Source: CAZGXI01 sp964529715 (lineage in GTDB: Bacteria; Chloroflexota; Anaerolineae; Aggregatilineales; Ch27). From it: a DNA stretch of 64,000 bases. Location of the stretch: positions 19,691 to 83,690 of the forward strand of contig CAZGXI010000026.1 of assembly GCA_964529715.1 (NCBI GenBank), written 5' to 3'. The first letter of the stretch is position 1. Every line of letters starts with the position of its first letter. The position numbers and the translations under genes are program-made. Positions 1 through 8,619 of this stretch are shown here, piece after piece. The notes under the pieces were generated by a model. The model searched no databases and was not told the DNA's origin. It saw only the letters and a list, made by a program, of their open reading frames with translations.

Positions 1-595
1 CGGGGACGGGCGCGCTATCGCACGATGGCTCGTCCGGCGCGCTGCGGACCTGCATCGTTCGGAAGGAGGTCGCGCCACTGTCCGCGTTGATAACAGCGGC
101 GTCTCCATAGAGCAGCACGGTCACACCGTCGGGCGGCGGGGTGTCATCCGGCCCGGTCAGGACGCGCAGCAAGGCCGCGCTCCATGCGCCGCTGGCCGGG
201 TCGTAGGCGGAGGCATCCACGCGCTGGACCAGGGTCAACGGCAGCCGGTCTCCCGGCGCGACGAAGGGCGGGGCCGAAGCTCCCGGCGGCAAGGCAGCGT
301 TCACCCGCCCTGCCGCCAGGCACACCTCACCCACCGCTGTCCCCGCACAGGCAGCGTTGATTGCGGCAACAGCGTTGACGACGTTCTGGCCGCAGGAGGG
401 CGTCGGTGAAGGGAATGGCGTTCGGGTGGGCTGCGCGGTCGGCGGCGGCGTGACGGTCGGCGGCGGCGTGGGCGTGTCGGTGGGCGTGGGCAGGGCCAGC
501 GGCGTGAGCAGGGCCGTGTCGGGCTGGCGCTGGCAGGCGGCCAGGATCACCAGGGTGAACATCAGCAGCAAGGCGAACGGTCGGCGGGCAAGCAT
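1..595 (-). CDS. Secreted lipoprotein of unknown function, C-terminus beyond the window
   Basis: The frame is open from an ATG at 595 to the window edge, giving 198 residues with no stop. GGAGG lies about 7 bases before the ATG. The N-terminus is a lipoprotein signal: Arg-Arg, a hydrophobic stretch LLLMFTLVILAAC, and a lipobox ending in Cys at about residue 21. A Thr/Pro-rich spacer (TPTDTPTPPPTVTPPPT) follows and would hold the rest of the protein away from the membrane. The remaining part, about residues 65-198, contains a few Cys and no motif I recognise. Such spacers are common in Chloroflexota surface lipoproteins. The function is unknown, and the C-terminal domain that might identify it lies outside the window. 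Confidence 0.75.
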   Translation of the reverse strand, partial: MLARRPFALLLMFTLVILAACQRQPDTALLTPLALPTPTDTPTPPPTVTPPPTAQPTRTPFPSPTPSCGQNVVNAVAAINAACAGTAVGEVCLAAGRVNAALPPGASAPPFVAPGDRLPLTLVQRVDASAYDPASGAWSAALLRVLTGPDDTPPPDGVTVLLYGDAAVINADSGATSFRTMQVRSAPDEPSCDSAPVP

Positions 596-599
596 AGCG

Positions 600-870
600 G
601 GCCTCCGGCAGGCAATCAGCAGTCGGCAGTCAGCAATCAGCAGACGAAATGTACAGGTTTTGAGCGCCGGGCACTCAAGTCCCCGGCTACGGATGTAAAG
701 TCCACTGAAGTGGACTGACATCCGCCGTCTCGACCTGCATTTTTAGTCCGCTGAAGCGGACTTTGCGGACTTAGCCGGGGGGGTGAACCCCTGGCGACCG
801 GGGCAAATGCGGTCGTTTTTTGAAACCTGCACATTGCGTCGGCAGTCAGTCATCAGCCATTAAACAGCGG
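600..870. repeat. Mosaic hairpin repeat (family A, full copy) flanked by CAGTCAATCAGC-type repeats
   Basis: Most of the 412-bp gap before the methyltransferase is repeat. From about 655 to 835 there is a chain of palindromes: GGGCACTCAAGTCCCC, AGTCCACTGAAGTGGACT, AGTCCGCTGAAGCGGACT and GGGGGTGAACCCC. They are followed by a CGGTCGTTTTTTGAAACCTG-like end. The same element, in reverse complement, fills 14740-14935. On both sides (about 612-650 and 838-862) lie short iterations of CAGTCAGCAATCAGCAG type. No gene is supported here. Confidence 0.8.
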
Positions 871-1007
871 TTGACCTGACTGTAGTGTACGCCAAGACGG
901 GGGCACAGGCGAACAGACGCCGGGGATGGGGTTCCCGGCGGCGGCTTGCCAAATCCGCGCATCGCCGTAAGATTCAAGGTGAACCCCTATTCAGGCAGGA
1001 GAGACGC

Positions 1008-2660
1008 ATGGCTCCCAAACCCATCACCCGCAACACCCTTTTCTACGGCGACAACCTGGCCGTGCTGCGCAACCACGTGCCCGACGAGTCGGTGGACCTG
1101 ATCTACCTCGACCCGCCCTTCAACTCCAACCGCAGCTACAACGTGCTCTTCAAGGACGAAAGCGGCCTGGACAGCGAGGCGCAGATCACCGCCTTCGACG
1201 ACACGTGGCACTGGGGTCGCACCGCCGAGGCGACCTATCACGCGCTGGCAACGGACGGGCTGCCCGGCGTTGCGACGGCGATGGGCGCGCTGCTGAAGTT
1301 GATCGGCAGGAACCAGATGCTGGCCTACCTGGTGATGATGGCCGCGCGGCTGGTGGAGCTGCACCGCGTGCTCAAGCCGACCGGCAGCCTGTGGTTACAT
1401 TGCGATCCAACAGCCAGTCACCACCTCAGAACCATACTCGATGCCATCTTTGGAAATGGCTGTTTTCGCAGTGAGATCATCTGGAAACGCACTTCTGCCC
1501 ATAACGATGTCAGGCAGGGAGCAAGACAAGTGGGGCGGATACACGATATTTTGCTCTTTTATTCCAAAGACCCTGAGCAGTGGACCTGGAATCCTGTTTA
1601 CACGAGCTATGACCCACGCTACGTGGAGTCCAACTACCGCCATGTCGATGAAAATGGTCGGCGCTTCAAATCCACCGATCTGACTGCTGCCAAGCCGGGC
1701 GGGGACACATCGTATGAGTGGAGGGGTAGGATACCGCCAAAGGGAAGATATTGGGCATACTCAAAAGAAAATATGCAACGATTTGAAGACGAGGGAAGAA
1801 TTTACTACACCAGGTCCGGCCTCCCCCGTCTCAAGCAGTATTTGGACGAAATGCCCGGCATTCACATTCAAAGCGTGTGGGATGATATTCCGCCTGTCAG
1901 TTCTCACGCCAAAGAGCGCCTGGGCTACCCCACGCAGAAACCGTTGGCGCTGCTGGAACGCATCATCCAGGCCAGCAGCAATCCCGGCGACTGGGTGCTC
2001 GACCCCTTCTGCGGCTGCGGAACGGCAGTCGCCGCCGCGCAAAAGCTGGGCCGTAACTGGATCGGCATCGACATCACCCACCTCTCCATCGCCCTGCAAA
2101 AGTACCGCCTGGCCGACATGTTCCCTGGCGTCGATTACGAGGTCATCGGCGAGCCAGAAGACCTCGGCGGGGCGCAGCAGCTTGCCCGCGAGGACCGCTA
2201 CCAGTTCCAGTGGTGGGCGCTCTCGCTGGTGAAGGCCCGTCCTCTCGGCGGGCAGGCGGGCAGCCGCCAGGGCAAGAAGGGCAGCGATAAGGGCATCGAC
2301 GGCGTGATCACCTTCATCGACGACCAGGGCGGCGAGCCGAAGCGCGTGTTGGTGCAGGTGAAGAGCGGACACGTCAAAAGCGGCGACGTGCGCGATTTGG
2401 TCGGCGCGGTGGAGCGGGAAAAAGCGGCGCTGGGCCTCTTTCTCACGCTCGAACTCCCTTCGCGCGACATGCTCGCCGAAGCCACCGGCGCCGGGTTCTA
2501 TCACTCGCCGGGTTGGGGGCGAGACTATCCCCGCGTGCAAATTCTGACCATCGAGGACCTGCTCAAGGGCGCGCAGCCTGACATGCCGCCGCAGCGCATC
2601 ACCTTCAAAGAAGCCCCGCGCAGCGATCAGCCCCAGTCGGAGCAAGGACGCCTGTTGTGA
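1008..2660 (+). CDS. Site-specific DNA methyltransferase fused to a C-terminal PD-(D/E)XK nuclease-like domain
   Basis: 550 aa. The ATG at 1008 is chosen because GCAGGAGAG lies just upstream and the family-like sequence starts there; the open frame extends back to 885 without homology. Catalytic motif IV DPPF is at about residues 35-38 and the AdoMet motif DPFCGCGT at about 332-339, so motif IV precedes motif I as in beta-class N6-adenine or N4-cytosine methyltransferases. The C-terminal part from about residue 400 has the spacing of an Mrr-like nuclease: Gly-Ile-Asp-Gly near 430, then Val-Gln-Val-Lys near 450 with Gln replacing the usual Glu. The middle (nt about 1393-1910), which should hold target recognition, has visibly lower GC. 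Neither a separate restriction gene nor a specificity subunit is adjacent. It could be a single-chain restriction-modification or defence enzyme; the methylase assignment is firm, the nuclease activity inferred. Confidence 0.85.
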   Translation: MAPKPITRNTLFYGDNLAVLRNHVPDESVDLIYLDPPFNSNRSYNVLFKDESGLDSEAQITAFDDTWHWGRTAEATYHALATDGLPGVATAMGALLKLIGRNQMLAYLVMMAARLVELHRVLKPTGSLWLHCDPTASHHLRTILDAIFGNGCFRSEIIWKRTSAHNDVRQGARQVGRIHDILLFYSKDPEQWTWNPVYTSYDPRYVESNYRHVDENGRRFKSTDLTAAKPGGDTSYEWRGRIPPKGRYWAYSKENMQRFEDEGRIYYTRSGLPRLKQYLDEMPGIHIQSVWDDIPPVSSHAKERLGYPTQKPLALLERIIQASSNPGDWVLDPFCGCGTAVAAAQKLGRNWIGIDITHLSIALQKYRLADMFPGVDYEVIGEPEDLGGAQQLAREDRYQFQWWALSLVKARPLGGQAGSRQGKKGSDKGIDGVITFIDDQGGEPKRVLVQVKSGHVKSGDVRDLVGAVEREKAALGLFLTLELPSRDMLAEATGAGFYHSPGWGRDYPRVQILTIEDLLKGAQPDMPPQRITFKEAPRSDQPQSEQGRLL

Positions 2661-2693
2661 GGAAGGGCCGAGCCAATATGCGGGTTTCGTAAA

Positions 2694-2806
2694 GGGCCGC
2701 CCCGGAGTTCACTCCGGGGCTAAAAAGGATAAGCCCTCTGGGCTAACCCTATCTCAGCCCGGAGGGCTTGTTCTTCGTAACCGGGAATTTCAATCCCCGG
2801 CGCTCT
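2694..2806. repeat. Hairpin repeat between convergent genes (family A relative)
   Basis: This fills the gap between the methyltransferase stop and the phosphatase stop. It contains the palindromes CCCCGGAGTTCACTCCGGGG, a GCCCTCTGGGC stem, a facing AGCCCGGAGGGCTT arm, and CCGGGAATTTCAATCCCCGG. The order (gene-type hairpin, GATAAGCCCTCTGGGCTAA, second hairpin) matches the units found inside hypF. It may also act as a bidirectional terminator. Confidence 0.7.
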
Positions 2807-2810
2807 GTCT

Positions 2811-3287
2811 TCATCCGCCCAGCGCCTTCGGCGGGATCAGCCAGACCAGCTCGCCGCGCAGCGGGTCCAGCGCGGTCAGGTCCACGCGGATCAGGCTGCC
2901 CTTCTTGACCACCAACCGCCCGCCGCCGATCAACCCTTCCACCGTGATGCTGAAATCCGGCTCGTGGCCGACCAGCAGCAGCGCCCCGGCATTGGTGTAG
3001 GCGGCGACCAGGTCGGGCAGGTTGTGCTGGTTGAAGCCGGGGGCCAGCCCGGCGTATTCCACCACCTTCACCTTGAGTTCTTCGGCCACCAGGTCGGCAG
3101 TCTGGCGGGCGCGCGTAAGCGGGCTGGTGAGGATCACGTCTGGCGCGACGCCGAGTTTACGCATCGTGCGGGCAGAAGCGCGCATTTTGTCGATGCCCGC
3201 TTTGGTCAGTGGGCGCAGGTGATCGTCGGCGGAGTCCCAGGCGGCGCGATCTTCGGCCAGGCCGTGCCGAACAAAATAAAGAATCAT
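2811..3287 (-). CDS. SixA-like phosphohistidine phosphatase (histidine phosphatase superfamily)
   Basis: 158 aa. The ATG at 3287 follows AGAGGGGGGCTGACC, a good ribosome binding site, and begins MILYFVRHGLAED. The RHG motif, whose His is phosphorylated in catalysis, is therefore at residues 7-9, exactly where small SixA-type proteins have it. A second conserved region, LLVGHEPDFS at about residue 105, supplies the second catalytic His. The length matches SixA (about 160 aa), which dephosphorylates histidine phosphotransfer domains, but relatives act on other phosphoesters. A longer start at 3329 has no ribosome binding site and adds non-conserved residues. The gene stands alone, convergent with the methyltransferase. 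Confidence 0.85.
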   Translation of the reverse strand: MILYFVRHGLAEDRAAWDSADDHLRPLTKAGIDKMRASARTMRKLGVAPDVILTSPLTRARQTADLVAEELKVKVVEYAGLAPGFNQHNLPDLVAAYTNAGALLLVGHEPDFSITVEGLIGGGRLVVKKGSLIRVDLTALDPLRGELVWLIPPKALGG

Positions 3288-3427
3288 GGTCAGCCCCCCT
3301 CTGGGCATGGTGATGCCTTGTGCGGGCAAAGGCCCCCACGTGCAGCCTCACGGGTATTGTAGCCAAAGCGCGCCCCCTGTCCAGAATTTCGTCGGGCGGC
3401 GCGGGCGTGACTTTTAGCGCAGGTGTG

Positions 3428-3436
3428 TGTTATCTT
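3428..3436 (+). promoter_or_regulatory. Extended -10 promoter candidate for the membrane protein gene
   Basis: TGT followed by TATCTT (3431-3436) forms an extended -10 element about 84 bp before the ATG at 3520. The -35 region (TGACTT, 17 bp upstream) is weak. The call rests on motif reading only. Confidence 0.3.
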
Positions 3437-3519
3437 TCCGTAGTAGATGACTAAGGTGTTTTTTGTAGCATTTGCGCCGATGGGCGAGAAATTCGCCCGG
3501 TTTGAGGAGGATAAAGAAC

Positions 3520-4668
3520 ATGGCCGTCACCACTGCCGGATTGTCCCCGCAGGCCGTCTCGCAGGCGCAGGCCGGACTCTGGCTGCGCGACCGCAGGTGG
3601 GACCTGTTGTTCATCACGCTGAGCGTGATCGTCGTGCCGTTGCCGTATTTGGTGTATTTGCTGGGAGTGCAACTTGGCCTGCACGAGGACATCAGCCGCA
3701 ACGCCGTGAACGCCTTCGTGGCGATTGCCGTCGGCGGCCCGCACATGATGTCCACGTTCCTGCGCACGGGGCTGGATAACCAGTTCCGCACGCGCTACCC
3801 CATGCTCATCCGCTCGTCGATCATCATCCCCATCGTGGTCGTATCGCTGGCCTTTTTGAACCTAGAACTGCTGCTGACGGTGTTCTTCTTCTGGGCATCG
3901 ATCCACGTGCTGCACCAGATCACCTACATCGTGGAGCTGTACAACCACAAGGAGCACGCGACGGTGCGCCGGGGCAGCGCCGTAAGCCTGTCCGCGCGCC
4001 TGATCGACTACGCCATCATCTTCACCTGTCTGTTCCCGATGGCGGCTTACAAGATCAGCCAGGGCCAGTTCAACATCGGCGTCAACGACCTGACGCGCGT
4101 GATCCCGGATTTCTTCGAGCAAACGTGGTTCTTCGTGACCATGTCTACCGTGTTCTTCGTGGCGCTGGCGCTGTACGTCGCCAAGACGGTGCGCGAGTAC
4201 CGTCTGGGGATCATCAACTGGCCCAAGACGGTCTTCATCGTATTCACTGTGGCGGTGGCCTTCACCATGCCCGCGCTGCCGAACCTGGACACGGCCTTCC
4301 AGGGACTTAACACCTGGCACTCGTTCCAATACCTGGCGCTGACGTTCTACATCATCAAACTGCGCCAGCAGTACGGCGACCTGGACCGCAGCGCACCGCT
4401 GGTGGCACAGTGGAGCAAGCGAAGCAAAGACGCGCGCGGGCTATACGCCTTCAGCGCGCTGATGCTGGGCGGCTCACTGGCGGTAGGCGTAGCGGTATAC
4501 CTGGTGACGGCCATCGTCTCGCCGGGCATAGACCCCAACCGCCACTTCGACATCTCGTACTACACCGCCATTCTGACCTTCTTGTGGATTCACTACTACC
4601 ACGACCACTTCCTGTTCACCGACTTCGAGGCGCTGGACGGCGTGAAGTACAGTCGGGAAGCGGCCTGA
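3520..4668 (+). CDS. Conserved polytopic membrane protein with His-rich clusters, function unknown
   Basis: 382 aa. The ATG at 3520 follows GAGGAGGATAAAGAAC; the 16 extra residues of the longer frame are discarded. I count eight or nine hydrophobic segments, for example around LLFITLSVIVVPLPYLVYLL and IIIPIVVVSLAFLNLELLL. Conserved-looking His residues sit near membrane boundaries: GGPHMM, HVLHQ, NTWHSFQY, and HYYHDH close to the C-terminus. This pattern recalls membrane enzymes that bind metal through His clusters (fatty acid hydroxylase or desaturase type), but the spacing does not match a family I know. No neighbour suggests a role. I call only an integral membrane protein; a metal-binding function is a guess. 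Confidence 0.7.
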   Translation: MAVTTAGLSPQAVSQAQAGLWLRDRRWDLLFITLSVIVVPLPYLVYLLGVQLGLHEDISRNAVNAFVAIAVGGPHMMSTFLRTGLDNQFRTRYPMLIRSSIIIPIVVVSLAFLNLELLLTVFFFWASIHVLHQITYIVELYNHKEHATVRRGSAVSLSARLIDYAIIFTCLFPMAAYKISQGQFNIGVNDLTRVIPDFFEQTWFFVTMSTVFFVALALYVAKTVREYRLGIINWPKTVFIVFTVAVAFTMPALPNLDTAFQGLNTWHSFQYLALTFYIIKLRQQYGDLDRSAPLVAQWSKRSKDARGLYAFSALMLGGSLAVGVAVYLVTAIVSPGIDPNRHFDISYYTAILTFLWIHYYHDHFLFTDFEALDGVKYSREAA

Positions 4669-4687
4669 GAGACCTGGAGCGTGTTAT

Positions 4688-4740
4688 GAACTCTTCGAGT
4701 TCGTGCCGTTGGAACGCCGGGGACTCAAGTCCCCGGCGAG
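4688..4740 (+). repeat. Short family A repeat fragment
   Basis: This begins GAACTCTTCGAGTTCGTGCC and includes the palindrome CCGGGGACTCAAGTCCCCGG. The first 30 or so bases recur at 17153-17190 with one or two differences. It lies between two convergent genes, and nothing else is visible in 4669-4812. Confidence 0.75.
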
Positions 4741-4812
4741 CAACGTGCTCAGCCGTTGCGTTCAAACCCTACCCCTGACAGGCCAGGGGGTGAGGGCTGC
4801 AAGCTGCCGGGA

Positions 4813-6300
4813 TCAGCCGCCGCTGCGCCGCCGCCGCTCGATCTCGACCGCCGCCACGCCCAGCACGACCGCCACGCCCATCAGAACCGCCAGGATCAGC
4901 GAGGTCTCTTGGGTGCCGGCCACGATGGCTGCCGGGGAGGCGCTGGCAATGTCCCCGGCCAGTGGTGTGTCTAGATGTGCGTCCACGCGCGAAGCCCACA
5001 GCGCCATCACGACCGCGAAGCCCACCAACTGGCCCATGTTGCGCGTGAGCGCCAGAAAACCGGAGGCCAGCCCTAATCGCTCGCGGGGGACGCTGCCCAT
5101 CACGGCGCTGTTGTTAGGCGATTGGAACAGCCCCACGCCCGCCCCCGTCGGCGCGATCAGCAGCGCCAGCAGGGGTGGAGTCAGTTCCAGCCGCAGCAAG
5201 AACGCCATCAGCAGGTAGCCTGCCAGGCTCACCAGCAGGCCCAGCAGCGAAATCTTCATACTGCCGATCCGGTCGGAGAGCCAGCCGGCCCCCGGCGCGA
5301 TCAGGGCGGTCATCAGCGGCCACACCGCCAAGATCAGCCCCACCTCGGTCGGCGTATGCCCCTGCGCGTTCTCGATGAAAAAGGGCATGATATTCCGGCT
5401 CGACAGGGCGATGAACACCAGCACGGCCATCGTCAGGCTGACGGCGAATTGGGGGTTGCGGAACAGCGTCAGGTCCACCATCGGCTGGGTGATGCGCAGT
5501 TCCACCGCCAGGAAGAGGGCGATGAACACGGCAGACACGGCCATCAGCGCCAGTGTCTTTCCGTCCAGCCAGCCCCAGGTCTGCCCGAACGTGAGGGCCA
5601 GCATTAGCGCCGCCAAGCCGATCCCCAAGGTCAGTGCGCCAGGGATGTCGAACCGCTGGCCCAGACGGCGCCCACCGGCAGGCACGAAGTGGTTGATCAG
5701 GAAGATGCCGAAAAAGGCAATCGGCACGTTAACGAAGAAGATCGCCCGCCAGCCCACACTATCGATCAACACGCCACCCAACACCGGGCCGGTCAGGATG
5801 CCCGCCGATACGAGCAGGCCGGAGATTCCCAGCGCGCGCCCGCGTTCGGTCGGCGGAAAGGCCTCTGTCACAATGGCCGTACCGAGCGCCTGCATCGCCG
5901 CTGCACCGACCGCCTGAACCACGCGGAAGGCAATCAGGACACCGACGTTGGGGGCCAGCCCGCATAGCGCCGACGACGCGCCAAACAGGACCATGCCGAT
6001 CATGTAGGGACGCTTTTTGCCCACCATATCTCCCAGGCGGCCCATGCCCAGCAGCAACACCGTCACCACCAGCAGATAGGCCAGGGTGATCCACTGCACG
6101 GTGGGCAGATCGGTTTGCAACTGCTCAACCAGCGTGGGCAGCGCGACGGAGACAATGGTGCCGTCGATGGTCGCCAGGAAAACCCCCATCCCCACCGAGG
6201 CCAACACAGCCCACTTGCGGCGATCATCGACGGTGGTCGTATCAGGCCGGCTAACAGCATCGGTGGTTAAGGGAGTGGCACTGCTGGGATTACCGGGCAT
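4813..6300 (-). CDS. MFS drug exporter of the DHA2 (EmrB/QacA) type
   Basis: 495 aa, the usual size for 14-helix DHA2 transporters, which export drugs or other amphipathic compounds using the proton gradient. Visible landmarks are the loop 2-3 motif GRLGDMVGKKR near residue 90, the acidic FLATIDGTIVSVALP in helix 1, and the antiporter motif GILTGPVLGGVL in helix 5. The N-terminal 30 residues are polar and cytoplasmic. The gene is divergent from the tRNA, and an inverted repeat at 6338-6355 lies just upstream, as expected for a repressor site. No repressor gene is adjacent. The C-terminus is basic (EIERRRRSGG). The substrate cannot be predicted. Confidence 0.9.
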   Translation of the reverse strand: MPGNPSSATPLTTDAVSRPDTTTVDDRRKWAVLASVGMGVFLATIDGTIVSVALPTLVEQLQTDLPTVQWITLAYLLVVTVLLLGMGRLGDMVGKKRPYMIGMVLFGASSALCGLAPNVGVLIAFRVVQAVGAAAMQALGTAIVTEAFPPTERGRALGISGLLVSAGILTGPVLGGVLIDSVGWRAIFFVNVPIAFFGIFLINHFVPAGGRRLGQRFDIPGALTLGIGLAALMLALTFGQTWGWLDGKTLALMAVSAVFIALFLAVELRITQPMVDLTLFRNPQFAVSLTMAVLVFIALSSRNIMPFFIENAQGHTPTEVGLILAVWPLMTALIAPGAGWLSDRIGSMKISLLGLLVSLAGYLLMAFLLRLELTPPLLALLIAPTGAGVGLFQSPNNSAVMGSVPRERLGLASGFLALTRNMGQLVGFAVVMALWASRVDAHLDTPLAGDIASASPAAIVAGTQETSLILAVLMGVAVVLGVAAVEIERRRRSGG

Positions 6301-6337
6301 GGCAGGTTTGTCCTCGGTTGCAATTTCACAGGCTTTT

Positions 6338-6355
6338 CACAACTAATCGGTTGTG
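6338..6355. promoter_or_regulatory. Inverted repeat upstream of the MFS exporter, possible operator
   Basis: CACAAC, six bases, GTTGTG. It lies 38-55 bp upstream of the exporter start, between the exporter and the divergent tRNA promoter. Exporters of this family are often controlled by TetR or MarR repressors that bind such sites. Binding is inferred. Confidence 0.35.
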
Positions 6356-6407
6356 CGACAGGCGCGGTATGATTTAAACTAAAAATGGGCAAAAAGACAA
6401 AGTGCTC

Positions 6408-6435
6408 TTGCATCAGCGCGGCGCTGTGTTATAAT
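6408..6435 (+). promoter_or_regulatory. Sigma-70 type promoter of tRNA-Val
   Basis: TTGCAT (6408-6413), a 16-bp spacer and a perfect TATAAT (6430-6435). Transcription would start near 6442, a few bases before the mature tRNA end at 6448. This is the clearest promoter in the window. Confidence 0.75.
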
Positions 6436-6447
6436 CAAGCACAATCA

Positions 6448-6524
<77 letters not shown>

Positions 6525-6593
6525 AGATCACCAGTTTGGCCGCGCCGGTGCCCCTTAGGCTGTTCGACGCGGTTTTGTTTTAGGGGGAAGCCG

Positions 6594-8480
6594 TTGAAAA
6601 TCCTGAGCAGCGCGTCCCGCCTCAATTGGTCACTCGTCCTGCTGCGCTGGCTGCTGGTGATCGGCGCAGCAACCCTAGCATTCCTCCTGCCGCTGCTGAA
6701 CGAGAGGGGTGCAGATGAGGCCCTACCGGGTCGCCTGCTGGCCGGGGCTGGGGTCGGCGCGCTGGTCGCGTTGATCGGGACGGGCCTGCTGTGGATGGGC
6801 AATAGCCCGACGCCCGGTATCCTCAGCCTGATGATCGACACAGCCTATGCGCTGCTGTTATTCTGGGCCTCCGGCGGAATGCCCTTCGTGCTGATCGGGG
6901 CAGGGATGCTGCCCGTCGTGACCGGGGCGCTGCGTGTAGGCGGACTCTACGGCTTTCTCTCGGCAACGGTGACAGCAGCAGGCGGCGTGCTCCTGTATGG
7001 GCTGTCCATCGCGCCGGGCGAGCCGCTAGGGCCGGCGCTGTTGGCCGCCGGGACACTGTTGCTGGTGGCAGTGTTTGTCTGCCTGCCAGTGGCGGTCGCC
7101 TCGCTTGGCTGGATCGGGGAACAGATGGCGCTCCGCGAACGCGAGCGCGAAGCTGCCCGCCTGCGGGCCGCCCGTGAGCACGCCCGCGCGATTTACGAGA
7201 TGGCCTCGACCCTCACCGCCACCCTCAATTACCGAGCCGTGCTGGATGCCGCGCTGGACGTCGGCGTGTTGGGCCTGCGCGAGAGCAATCCGAATGCCCG
7301 CCTGGTCAGCGCCGTGTTTCTCTACGATGAGAACACCGGGCTGCTCAAGGTCGCCAACTCTCGCCGCCTCACCCGCACCGACGTGGATAAGCAGGTGCCG
7401 GGCAAGCGTGGCGTGTTGGGATTGGCCTTGCAGCAGGCCGAGCCAGTCTTCGCCAGCGACGCCGAGCGCGACCCCGAACTGCAATACTTCGTCGCCTTCC
7501 AGGATGCGCGCAGCATCCTGTGCGTCCCGCTGCGCGCCGGGTTTGAAAACTACGGCGTACTGGTCTTCAGCAGCACCGTGCCCAACGCCTTCAGCGAGGA
7601 GCACGTCGAACTGATGACCGCCGTCGCCAGCCAGGCAACCATCTCGCTCAAGAACGCCATGCTGTATCAGGACCTGCTGGACGAAAAGAACCGCATTATC
7701 CAGGTGGAAGAGGAGGCACGCAAACAGCTCAGCCGCGACCTGCACGATGGCCCGGTGCAGGATGTGTCCTCGATTGCCATGCGCACCAACTATGTTCGCC
7801 GACTGCTGGAGCGCGACCCGGAGCAGGTGCTTCCTGAACTTCAACACATTGAGGACATCGCCCGCCAGACGGTCAAGCAGATGCGGCAGATGCTCTTTAC
7901 GCTGCGCCCGTTGATCCTGGAGTCGCAGGGCCTCGGCCCGGCCCTGGAAGAACTGGCGAAGAAGATGAAGGAGACGCATAACCAGAACGTCATCCTTCAG
8001 GTCGAACCGGGCATCGAGCGTTACATCGACTCCAACGATCAAACCGTGTTGTTCAACATCGTAGACGAGGCAGTGAACAACGCCCGCAAGCACGCCGTCG
8101 CAGAGCATATCTGGGTGCGGCTGGCACGCCGCGACACCTACCTGTGGTTGGAAGTGCAAGACGATGGCGTGGGCTTCGACCAGGGCGCGGTGGATGCCAA
8201 CTACGACCGGCGCGGCAGCCTGGGCATGATCAACCTGCGCGAGCGGGCCGAACTGCTCAACGGCAATCTGAATATCGAGAGCGCCGAGGGGCGGGGCACC
8301 AAGATCACGTTGATCGCGCCTATCCGCGACTCGATCCTCAAGGAACTGAACGACGATGCCGGCAGCACCGCTGCTGCCAGGCTGCCGGACTCGTCTGCAG
8401 CCGTTTCTCCGACAACGTCCACCTCGCCTGCCCCCCGGACGGTACGTCCCGCCACCCAGCCCGCACGCTCGGTAAAGTAG
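6594..8480 (+). CDS. Membrane sensor histidine kinase with GAF domain (NarL/DesK-type HisKA_3)
   Basis: 628 aa. The open frame runs back into the tRNA, so I use the TTG at 6594, preceded by TAGGGGGAAG. Residues about 15-195 form five or six membrane helices without a large loop. A short coiled linker and a GAF domain (about 215-365) follow. The dimerisation/phosphoacceptor region has the motif RDLHDGPVQDVS, with His at residue 384. The ATPase domain shows an N box (NIVDEAVNNARKHA), G1 (DDGVGFD) and G2 (GRGTKITL). The C-terminal 60 residues are Pro/Ser/Thr rich. Kinases of this class pair with NarL-family regulators; none is in the window, so it is an orphan here. It may be partly read from the tRNA promoter upstream. 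Confidence 0.9.
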   Translation: MKILSSASRLNWSLVLLRWLLVIGAATLAFLLPLLNERGADEALPGRLLAGAGVGALVALIGTGLLWMGNSPTPGILSLMIDTAYALLLFWASGGMPFVLIGAGMLPVVTGALRVGGLYGFLSATVTAAGGVLLYGLSIAPGEPLGPALLAAGTLLLVAVFVCLPVAVASLGWIGEQMALREREREAARLRAAREHARAIYEMASTLTATLNYRAVLDAALDVGVLGLRESNPNARLVSAVFLYDENTGLLKVANSRRLTRTDVDKQVPGKRGVLGLALQQAEPVFASDAERDPELQYFVAFQDARSILCVPLRAGFENYGVLVFSSTVPNAFSEEHVELMTAVASQATISLKNAMLYQDLLDEKNRIIQVEEEARKQLSRDLHDGPVQDVSSIAMRTNYVRRLLERDPEQVLPELQHIEDIARQTVKQMRQMLFTLRPLILESQGLGPALEELAKKMKETHNQNVILQVEPGIERYIDSNDQTVLFNIVDEAVNNARKHAVAEHIWVRLARRDTYLWLEVQDDGVGFDQGAVDANYDRRGSLGMINLRERAELLNGNLNIESAEGRGTKITLIAPIRDSILKELNDDAGSTAAARLPDSSAAVSPTTSTSPAPRTVRPATQPARSVK

Positions 8481-8501
8481 TGGTCGGTGGACCGTCGTCC
8501 G

Positions 8502-8555
8502 CAAACCCGATATGCCGGTTTTCAGCGGGTTTGTGGATGGCTGAGGGCTTTTTTT
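8502..8555 (+). terminator. Possible terminator after the histidine kinase
   Basis: CAAACCCG (8502-8509) pairs with CGGGTTTG (8526-8533), and a run of seven T (8549-8555) follows 15 bases later. The gap between stem and T run is longer than usual, so the call is weak. Confidence 0.3.
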
Positions 8556-8619
8556 GCCGCTTGGCCGCGCAGCGGGGTATGCTTGGGAACAACACTCACG
8601 AGTCAGGAGGAGCGCCGCG

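Noticed and set aside
357..698. 113-codon plus-strand frame at the left end
   Set aside because: It is the mirror of the lipoprotein Thr/Pro spacer (giving Gly/Val repeats) and runs into the repeat.
885..1007. Longer N-terminus of the methyltransferase from 885
   Set aside because: The extra 41 residues are basic and unlike the family, and the ribosome binding site is at the ATG at 1008.
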